Origin: JBAZAX01 sp964568625
Lineage (GTDB): Bacteria; Babelota; Babeliae; Babelales; RVW-14
Assembly: GCA_964568625.1 (NCBI GenBank)
Contig: CAZMQG010000020.1
Span: 1 to 28,267 of the forward strand
Reading direction: 5' to 3'
Length of the DNA stretch: 28,267 nucleotides
Shown one piece after another: positions 17,094-23,544 of this stretch. The notes below the pieces were generated by a model that ran no database searches, was not told where the DNA came from, and worked only from the letters and a program-made list of their open reading frames with translations. The first letter of the stretch is position 1, and each line of letters starts with the position of its first letter. Both the position numbers and the translations under genes were made by a program.

Positions 17094-18446
17094 CTAAAAT
17101 CCGCCTGCAAATGAAGTAGGCCCGTCATTGTTGTATCCGTAAGCATTAGAACCTGAATAAGCGTTATAAGAGTTAGGTTTATAAGTTGATGCAGTGCTTG
17201 TGACCGTATCTTTTATCGAATATGATTTAGGTTTTACTTCTGTTTTGAGTTGTTCAAATAAATTCCACAGATTTTTCTTTATTGCAGGAATAATTGTTCT
17301 TTGAGATTCAAGTTTTGTATCCAAATCTTTAAGTGATTTTGAATTTGTTAACAATTTACAAGTTGTTTGTAGCATCTGGCAAATTTGATTTGAATAAAAA
17401 ACTACAATATCATCTTCATCATAATATTCTCGTCGTTTTTCAAACAATGTTATAAAATAAGCGAATTGCTCAGCATAACCTGAAGCTAGGCTTGCCCACA
17501 TATCAATTTCTTTTTTAACTTGTATCTCAGTTCCAGTATCATCAAATTGTCGAGAAACCGAATCGAGGCTTCGGGTAGAATCACGCAGTCCATTACGAAG
17601 CATATTGTCGATGTCGTCATAGGCAGCCATTATCATTTTTTGCCAACCATCGAGTTTTTGGTTTTCAAATGGCTCGTTACTGTCGTGGAATAGAACATTT
17701 CGAACTTTGCGTCCAAAATTGATCAACCCATCAAAGAAAAAATCCCACAAGCTTCCAACTGATCTATCTATAGTATTTTTTGCTTTTTCTCTTACGACTT
17801 CACTTAAAGCTCCTACCATAAGTACAGTGCCTCCTTTAAAAGCTCCATCTGTCCAGCTTTTTATTTTAGCATCGTCATCAAGCGCACTGTTATAACTTGG
17901 GCCTGCTAGTGCTTTTGCAATTAACATGCCCCATGGATCGTTAGACTCTTCGTCGCTTAGTGAATTCAAAAGCAATGTTAAGCATTTTTCGCGATCTTCA
18001 TTCCATCTTGCAAATTTAGGATCTTTTTTTAGGTCATCAAGCATAATCTTTATTTCAGTATCTTGCTTTTCTTTTTCTTGTCTAATAAGATCCAACTCTC
18101 TTCCAATTGCCTCGCGACTTTCACCTTCTCCGTGTTGAGCTGCTAAAGTTCTAAGTTTTTTGTTTAAGTCGTTAATTTGTTGCTGAATTTCACTTCTGGC
18201 ATTTATTTTTTCAAGTAGCGCATCGGGCATCAATTCATCCTTTTTTATTTTATCAAATAAGTTAAGCAAACCCATTAGAGAGTCAGACTTTGCCTTTTTG
18301 TAATCAAATTTTGCTGCTTTTCCCCCCCAAGGAGAATTTCCATACAAAATTTTACTGTTTAAGGCATCTTCCCTATAAAGGGCAGATAAATGTAATGTAA
18401 ATATGAAGGAAAAGAATGCTGCGAAAGTTAATTTTTTAATGTTCAT
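17094..18446 (-). CDS. Exported coiled-coil protein with a Gly/Ser/Tyr/Asn-rich tail, function unknown
   Basis: A 450-residue protein and the first gene of the four-gene minus-strand operon. It has a signal peptide (MNIKKLTFAAFFSFIFTLHL, cleavage near LSA-LYR). A predicted coiled coil (about 75-142, with EIQQQINDLNKKLRTLAAQ) is followed by a weakly hydrophobic helix (GGTVLMVGALSEVV, about 205-218) and an alpha-helical body with an aromatic patch (SLWDFFFDGLINFGRKVRNV, 232-251). The last 35 residues are a low-complexity tail rich in Ser, Tyr, Asn and Gly ending GGF, which suggests a flexible surface or assembly segment. AAAGG upstream of ATG 18446 is the only good ribosome binding site in the operon. 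Function is unknown. Context links it to the P-loop protein at the operon end. Confidence 0.82.
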   Translation of the reverse strand: MNIKKLTFAAFFSFIFTLHLSALYREDALNSKILYGNSPWGGKAAKFDYKKAKSDSLMGLLNLFDKIKKDELMPDALLEKINARSEIQQQINDLNKKLRTLAAQHGEGESREAIGRELDLIRQEKEKQDTEIKIMLDDLKKDPKFARWNEDREKCLTLLLNSLSDEESNDPWGMLIAKALAGPSYNSALDDDAKIKSWTDGAFKGGTVLMVGALSEVVREKAKNTIDRSVGSLWDFFFDGLINFGRKVRNVLFHDSNEPFENQKLDGWQKMIMAAYDDIDNMLRNGLRDSTRSLDSVSRQFDDTGTEIQVKKEIDMWASLASGYAEQFAYFITLFEKRREYYDEDDIVVFYSNQICQMLQTTCKLLTNSKSLKDLDTKLESQRTIIPAIKKNLWNLFEQLKTEVKPKSYSIKDTVTSTASTYKPNSYNAYSGSNAYGYNNDGPTSFAGGF

Positions 18447-18583
18447 TTTTTAACCTTTGGAAAAATAAATTTTTTTTCACATATCTATGCCTCAAATATA
18501 CAAAAAATAGCATGTAATCCATGCAATTCGTGGCTTAGATTGAAACAGGATTATAACAAGATTATGTGGGAATAGGCAAGGTG

Positions 18584-18614
18584 AAATCAATAAAAAACTG
18601 TTTTTTATTGATTT
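18584..18614. repeat. Perfect 15-bp inverted repeat with one-base centre
   Basis: AAATCAATAAAAAAC (18584-18598) and GTTTTTTATTGATTT (18600-18614) are exact reverse complements around a single T. The tract is AT-rich with A and T runs. It may be a hairpin terminator-like element or a protein-binding site. No gene end lies next to it. Confidence 0.8.
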
Positions 18615-18667
18615 TGTTTGTTTTAGACGTAGGATCCTTAATGTATATAAAAAATTAGCAGGTGGAC

Positions 18668-18696
18668 TTGACATTGTTCCTTTGTTCCATTGTAAC
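18668..18696 (+). promoter_or_regulatory. Putative sigma70 promoter of the small membrane-protein cluster
   Basis: A perfect -35 TTGACA (18668-18673), a 17-base spacer and TGTAAC (18691-18696, four of six matches) point rightward to the three small ORFs starting at 18825. This is the best -35 box in the window. Activity is inferred. Confidence 0.5.
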
Positions 18697-18824
18697 CTTT
18701 ATGACCAGATTTTCATGAGAACATTGTCATTTGGTGAATACACTCCTAAAGTCAAAACTTTACAAAAGAAAATTTTTCTATAGTATCCACTCAGAAACTT
18801 AAACAGATTGCCGATGCTAAAGCA

Positions 18825-19007
18825 ATGGCTACAGCAGTTGTAAGTACAGCTAAAGCTGGAGGAGCTCTTGTAAGTGCAAGTGATGCCGCAAATTTAGCAA
18901 ATACTGCTGTGAAAGGTGGGATGGCAGTAGCATTACCGGCTGTGGCAGTTGTTGATATGGTTGGAGATATAGGACAATTTATTGGTGATTTTTTACCATG
19001 TATATAA
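18825..19007 (+). CDS. Small Ala/Val/Gly-rich hydrophobic protein, possibly a remnant
   Basis: A 60-residue ORF, not recognised. The composition is strikingly biased: ATAVVSTAKAGGALVSASDA at the start, then a hydrophobic segment (GGMAVALPAVAVVDMVGDIG). This looks like a small membrane-active or membrane-inserted peptide. There is no ribosome binding site before ATG 18825, and the frame stays open upstream to 18750 without a better start, so this could be the end of a frameshifted gene. Its stop overlaps the start of the next ORF by ten bases, a typical coupling arrangement that argues it is still translated. Confidence 0.45.
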   Translation: MATAVVSTAKAGGALVSASDAANLANTAVKGGMAVALPAVAVVDMVGDIGQFIGDFLPCI

Positions 19008-19096
19008 AATATATAAAAGAAAAAATTCCTGAGATAAAGTTTGTATTATTTTTCCTGCTTATACCTATGTTATTGGTGATTGTATTTATCACATGA
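18998..19096 (+). CDS. 32-residue single-membrane-helix protein
   Basis: A very short ORF with a lysine-rich N-terminus (MYIKYIKEKIPEIK) followed by a strong membrane helix (FVLFFLLIPMLLVIVFIT) that runs to the stop. The ATG lies within the end of the preceding ORF (10-base overlap), so translation would be coupled. The positive-inside pattern predicts a C-out orientation. Small cationic membrane peptides of this shape include type I toxins and membrane-complex subunits, but no specific family is recognised. Confidence 0.5.
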   Translation: MYIKYIKEKIPEIKFVLFFLLIPMLLVIVFIT

Positions 19097-19138
19097 TAAC
19101 AACTAACCAAAAAATAATAATTAAATGAAGGAATGATC

Positions 19139-19423
19139 GTGGGATGTATTGGCGATGCACTAGTGAGAATCCTAAAGAAGCAGTTTCCTGATTATTTTCC
19201 TGGAAGGCCTATGTCTGTTGTAGAAGGTATTTTTCTTGTATGCATAGGTTTGTTGATTCTTGCTTGGTTTATATATTACCTATGTACCCATAAGCGAACA
19301 AATGAGCAAGCAAAAGCGGATAGGGAATGGTCAAGAGTTAGGCTAGCTCCTTTCTTATTTATCTACTCGCTTATACGTATGCTTTTGAAGAAGATTGCTC
19401 AAGTGTTTAATCGCAAAAAATAA
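19139..19423 (+). CDS. Small membrane protein of unknown function
   Basis: A 94-residue protein. I chose GTG 19139 because GAAGGA (19127-19132) stands six bases before it. The in-frame ATG at 19133 is too close to that site. Residues about 28-50 form a transmembrane helix (VVEGIFLVCIGLLILAWFIY). A charged loop (HKRTNEQAKADREWSRVR) follows, then a second, amphipathic hydrophobic stretch (LAPFLFIYSLIRMLL) and a basic end (KKIAQVFNRKK). Thus it probably spans or lines the membrane. It is the last of three small ORFs behind the TTGACA promoter. Family unknown. Confidence 0.65.
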   Translation: MGCIGDALVRILKKQFPDYFPGRPMSVVEGIFLVCIGLLILAWFIYYLCTHKRTNEQAKADREWSRVRLAPFLFIYSLIRMLLKKIAQVFNRKK

Positions 19424-19468
19424 AAAACTGCCAATTCCGGTAATTAATTCAAAGTACTCAATTCAGGC

Positions 19469-22015
19469 CTATAAATGCTTTTTTAGGTATTTTCCGGTAA
19501 TACTAGCTTTATACTGTGCCACTTGTTCAGGGCGACCTTTGGCCACAACATAACCACCGTTTTCGCCTCCTTCAGGTCCGATATCAATCAGATAGTCAAC
19601 TGATTTTAGGACATCAAGGTTGTGTTCTATTACCAGAACGGTGTTGCTGCGGTCAACGAGCTTTTGTAACACAAATAGTAGTCGTTCGACATCTGCACTG
19701 TGTAACCCTGTTGTAGGTTCATCAAGTATATACATGGTGTTTTTGTCGCGTTTTGCAAGTTCATTTACCAGTTTGATACGTTGAGATTCTCCTCCTGAGA
19801 ATGTTGGAGATGCTTGACCAAGCTTGATGTAATCAAGTCCGACCTCGCATAAAAGATCTAATCGTTTTTTAATTCTAGGGAATGTTTCGAAGAATTTACA
19901 TGCTTCAAGAACTGAGAGATCAAGAACTTGTGCAATATTTTTCCCTTTAAATTTAATTTCTAGGGTTTTTTGATCATAACGAGTGCCATTACATGATTTA
20001 CATGTGACAAGAACGTCTTCTAAAAAATGCATTGAGATTTTATTGTGGCCTGCTCCTCCACATTCAAAACAGCTACCCTGAGGTACGTTGAAACTGAAGC
20101 GGCCTGCAGTATAACCGCGAGCATTACTTTCCGGAAGTGATGCGAACAGATTTCTTATCTCATCAAATATTCCAAGGTATGTTGCCGGATTTGATCTGGG
20201 AGTACGTCCAATTGGACTTTGATCAACAAGAACTACGTTTTTTAATTGATCTACGCCGAGGACTTCGTCAAAGTCTTTTCCAATAGCATAGCCATTTCTG
20301 AATTGATTATGCAGTGCGGCGGCAAGCGTATGCATTACAAGGCTGCTTTTTCCGGAACCTGATACTCCTGATACTGCAGCAAACACACCCACTGGAAATT
20401 GTACATCAATATTTTTAAGGTTGTTTGCTCGTGCTCCCTTTAATGTTATAAATCCGGTAGGTTTACGCCGATGTTTGGGAGTTTCGATTTTACGTTTTCC
20501 TGAAATAAATGATCCTGTCAAAGAGTTTGGATTTTTGCCAACTTCTTGTGGCGTGCCAACTGCTGTAATTTCTCCACCTAAAATTCCTGCACCCGGACCC
20601 ATGTCGATTAGATAGTCTGCTTGATTAATTGTGTCCATATCGTGCTCGACGACCACAACAGAGTTTCCATGGTCACGTAACATTTTTAGCGTTTTTATTA
20701 ATTTATCATTATCTCTTTGATGAAGTCCGATACTTGGTTCATCGAGTATGTAAAGTACACCGCTGAGAGCTGATCCAATTTGTGTGGCAAGGCGAATTCT
20801 TTGGCCTTCTCCTCCGGAAAGGGTTCTAGCCGTTCTTGTTAAATTTATATAAGAAAGGCCAACATTTTTCAAAAATGTTAGACGATTTATAATTTCTCGC
20901 AATAAAGGTTCGGCGATTTCTTTTTGCTCTCCGGAAAAATGAATTGCCTGAATAAATTCCAATAGTTTATCTACCGGCATTGAGCAAAAATCGTGAATAT
21001 TTTTGTCACAAATTTTTATTGCCAAAGCTTCGTCATGCAAGCGTTTGCCTTGACAGTATTCGCAAACTCGTTCTTGGGCATGAAAGCTCCAGTAAGATGA
21101 TGGGCCAAATTCATCACTAGATTTTGCAATTGCGGATTCTGACTCATAAGTAAACCCTAATCCGTGACAATTTTTACATGCTCCAATTGGAGAGTTGAAC
21201 GAAAAGAATCGAGGTTCGATTTCCGGGAACGATCGTACGCAATCAAGACAAATACGTTTTGATGAAAAAAGTTGTACGTTTCCGTCATCTGTAATTACGC
21301 CGCACAATCCTCCGTTTAATTCGAAAGCTTTTTCAATTGCTTCTTGCAGTCGTGCTGATTCATCGGAATTTACTTCAATTTTGTCAATAACAATTCCGAT
21401 GTCATGCTTGTATGTTTTGGGTAATTTTAAATTTTGAATTTCAGATAAATCTTTAAATTTATACTCTGTTCCGTCAATTAAGAAACGATGATAGCCGTTA
21501 CTAAAAAATTTTGTTAAATCTCCTGCGAATTCGCCTTTTTTTTGAACGGCAATAGGGGCGGCAATCGTTACGATTTTCCCTGAAAATTTTGTAATGATGA
21601 CATTTGTAATTTTTTGTGGTGATTCAGCTTTAATGGGAGTATTACATGATGGGCAGTGTGGAACCCCTACACGTGTAAATAAAACACGCATGTAATCATA
21701 AATTTCGGTAATAGTTCCAACGGTAGAGCGGGGATTGTAGCCTACGGTTTTTTGGTCAATAGCAATTGCAGGACATAAGCCTTCGATTTTTTCAACGTCG
21801 GGGCGTTTGGATATTCCCAAAAATTGGCGAGCGTATGAGGATAATGACTCGACATAGCGTCGTTGTCCTTCGGCATATAATGTGTCCATTGCAAGCGTAC
21901 TTTTGCCGGATCCTGAAGGGCCGGTTATAACAACTAATTTTTCTTTGGGAATTTCAACTGAAATAGATTTTAAATTGTGATCTTTGGCTTTTTTTACTTT
22001 TATTACTTTGTCCAT
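19469..22015 (-). CDS. uvrA: Excinuclease ABC subunit A, short form
   Basis: UvrA is the damage-recognition ABC ATPase dimer of nucleotide excision repair, working with UvrB. The 848 residues hold both ATPase modules: Walker A GPSGSGKS (32-39) and GVSGSGKS (550-557), signatures LSGGE (399-403) and FSGGE (739-743), and Walker B YILDEP in each half. Zinc ligands are present (C256, C259, C280, C283; C649, C652, C672, C675). The protein is about 90 residues shorter than E. coli UvrA (940). By alignment from memory, the loss lies between C283 and the CEYC motif at 318-321, where only about 35 residues remain. GGGGGT before ATG 22015 supports the start. It stands alone between unrelated genes. Function in repair is still likely. 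Confidence 0.96.
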   Translation of the reverse strand: MDKVIKVKKAKDHNLKSISVEIPKEKLVVITGPSGSGKSTLAMDTLYAEGQRRYVESLSSYARQFLGISKRPDVEKIEGLCPAIAIDQKTVGYNPRSTVGTITEIYDYMRVLFTRVGVPHCPSCNTPIKAESPQKITNVIITKFSGKIVTIAAPIAVQKKGEFAGDLTKFFSNGYHRFLIDGTEYKFKDLSEIQNLKLPKTYKHDIGIVIDKIEVNSDESARLQEAIEKAFELNGGLCGVITDDGNVQLFSSKRICLDCVRSFPEIEPRFFSFNSPIGACKNCHGLGFTYESESAIAKSSDEFGPSSYWSFHAQERVCEYCQGKRLHDEALAIKICDKNIHDFCSMPVDKLLEFIQAIHFSGEQKEIAEPLLREIINRLTFLKNVGLSYINLTRTARTLSGGEGQRIRLATQIGSALSGVLYILDEPSIGLHQRDNDKLIKTLKMLRDHGNSVVVVEHDMDTINQADYLIDMGPGAGILGGEITAVGTPQEVGKNPNSLTGSFISGKRKIETPKHRRKPTGFITLKGARANNLKNIDVQFPVGVFAAVSGVSGSGKSSLVMHTLAAALHNQFRNGYAIGKDFDEVLGVDQLKNVVLVDQSPIGRTPRSNPATYLGIFDEIRNLFASLPESNARGYTAGRFSFNVPQGSCFECGGAGHNKISMHFLEDVLVTCKSCNGTRYDQKTLEIKFKGKNIAQVLDLSVLEACKFFETFPRIKKRLDLLCEVGLDYIKLGQASPTFSGGESQRIKLVNELAKRDKNTMYILDEPTTGLHSADVERLLFVLQKLVDRSNTVLVIEHNLDVLKSVDYLIDIGPEGGENGGYVVAKGRPEQVAQYKASITGKYLKKHL

Positions 22016-22186
22016 AGTTGTTTACCCCCAATTTTACAAAATTCCCCCATCTTTAATTACAGATATATATTTTAACGTAAAAGGCCTTGGATTGCCATAT
22101 TTTATGACAAAGTGGTGTTTTTGAGTAAAAATGCATTGAAAGTATATTTATTAAAGATACTTAAAGGGTGAAAATCGGATATTTTT

Positions 22187-23227
22187 CTAAAAACTTGTTC
22201 GGTGTTTCCGAGAAGCGGACGTATCATGTTGAAAGTGTCTTGCAGGATTTTTTAATTTAAAATCTTGAGGGGGATTTCCAAAAGATATCCCATTGAAATC
22301 AGCCTTAAAATAAATTAGTTCCGGTAATTCAAAGTGTTTTTGATTTTCAGGATAGCCTTCTTCCTGCTCTTTAATCTTTTGATCTCTATTTCCTTGGGCA
22401 AATGAGATAAAATCAGTAACTTTTTCATTAAAATATGGAGTATATCCGCAGCCTTCTTCCGAGTAGTACAGTTCATAAATTTTATTTAAAACGTATTGCG
22501 CATCGTCTTTTCCGCCGGGAATATATAAAACAATTTTTGGGGCTCCAAGATATTTACACAAAGCTTCTGGAGCTGCCTTTGCTTTTACCATAAGTATTTT
22601 TGATAAAATGTCTTTATTTTTATAAAGGTCACTTAAAAAACGAATCCAAAACTTTTCATAAATTATTTCTTTTGGCATCAAATGAATTTTATAAAGTTTT
22701 ACGTCATAATGGCTTTCATCGTAATAGTGGCATTCTGCGTAACTTTTTGTTGAACAATAAACGTCTCCACATTCACCCCATAATGTAAGATTTATTCCGT
22801 TTGAGATGGAAATAAATTCTGCTAATGTAAGAAAGCGAAGTATTTTTAAGACAAATTCTATTTTGACAGACATGAGAGATTCTTGTGGATAATACTGATC
22901 CAAAGAATTAGACTCATTTAAAAATTTATCAACTATACAGGCCAAAACATCTTCTTTTTTCCAAATGCCATATTGGGGATTTGCGCGGTAAGATTCGGTA
23001 ACTCTATCAAGGTAATGGTTAAACGCATGAATATATTTTTTTTCAAATCCTGAAGAAAGGTGCTTGGCTATTGGGGCTGCAAGTGGTGAACGGATTGATT
23101 TAATTATATCTTTAAGTTCTTCTGTATTTAAAAATTTTTTATCTTCCATTGCAAAGATTGATAATGGAAAGCTTAGTTGGCTAAAAAGTGGTATCAAAAA
23201 AGATATCAATATGTTTCTATATTTCAT
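22187..23227 (-). CDS. Exported protein of unknown function, weakly HopA1-like
   Basis: A 346-residue protein with a signal peptide (MKYRNILISFLIPLFSQLSF, cleavage near IFA-MED). A good ribosome binding site (AAAAGG) precedes ATG 23227. The body is mixed. A segment at about 228-254 (GAPKIVLYIPGGKDDAQYVL) is followed by GCGYTPYFNEKVTDFISFAQ (260-279). This order of a strand with YxPxG, a helix and a TPxF segment reminds me of the HopA1 structural domain seen in some effector and cyanobacterial proteins. The likeness is weak and from memory only. The C-terminus is basic and His/Arg-rich. If exported to the host it could be an effector, which is speculation. A separate promoter lies upstream. 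Confidence 0.8.
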   Translation of the reverse strand: MKYRNILISFLIPLFSQLSFPLSIFAMEDKKFLNTEELKDIIKSIRSPLAAPIAKHLSSGFEKKYIHAFNHYLDRVTESYRANPQYGIWKKEDVLACIVDKFLNESNSLDQYYPQESLMSVKIEFVLKILRFLTLAEFISISNGINLTLWGECGDVYCSTKSYAECHYYDESHYDVKLYKIHLMPKEIIYEKFWIRFLSDLYKNKDILSKILMVKAKAAPEALCKYLGAPKIVLYIPGGKDDAQYVLNKIYELYYSEEGCGYTPYFNEKVTDFISFAQGNRDQKIKEQEEGYPENQKHFELPELIYFKADFNGISFGNPPQDFKLKNPARHFQHDTSASRKHRTSF

Positions 23228-23544
23228 AGTTAACCTTTTTTAAAAAATATTTAACATTAAAAGCTTTAATCTCTATTTGTAAAAATCATATCAGACAATG
23301 TTGAATAAAAGCAATGTTTTTATCTGCTTGCGTTGGCATTGATTGGATTTTTTTGGTGGTTTTGAGAGAAAATACTTATTTGAAGATCTATTATAAATGC
23401 AATCTATAAATGATTATTGTTTCTTAGTTTTTAAAATATTGAGAAATATATTTTATCTAGTCAATCTATTAATACATAAAGATATTGATGAATATGTGTA
23501 AAATGTTTTTGCATTATAGCTTTTTCAAAAAGAGGGATTGTTGT
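23228..23544. other. Divergent intergenic region before the repeat-rich surface protein
   Basis: An AT-rich region of 317 bases. It contains a leftward promoter candidate (23285-23314), a 7-base direct repeat CAATGTT (23296-23302 and 23312-23318) and the ribosome binding site of the rightward gene (AGAGGGA at 23531-23537). I found no convincing rightward -35/-10 pair. Confidence 0.5.
23285..23314 (-). promoter_or_regulatory. Putative promoter of the leftward exported-protein gene
   Basis: On the minus strand, TTGCTT (23314-23309), an 18-base spacer and TATGAT (23290-23285) lie about 58 bases before the gene start. The -10 box has one mismatch and the -35 box two. Confidence 0.4.

Larger units (their letters stand above)
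18447..18824. other. Divergent intergenic region between the secreted operon and the small-protein cluster
   Basis: It holds a near-perfect inverted repeat (18584-18614), a small inverted repeat GCATG-N5-CATGC (18510-18524) and a rightward promoter with perfect TTGACA (18668-18696). A rightward frame is open from 18544 to the TAG at 18783, with only a late ATG (18715) and no ribosome binding site. Another frame is open from 18750 into the Ala-rich ORF. This may be the remains of a longer, frameshifted gene. No good promoter was found for the leftward operon. Confidence 0.5.

Noticed and set aside
18492..18674. 60-codon minus-strand ORF upstream of the secreted operon
   Set aside because: It has no ribosome binding site and no recognisable features. 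It crosses a perfect inverted repeat and faces a good plus-strand promoter.
19424..19468. Terminator between the small-protein cluster and uvrA
   Set aside because: Only weak AATT-type pairings are present, with no GC-rich stem followed by a T run in either direction.
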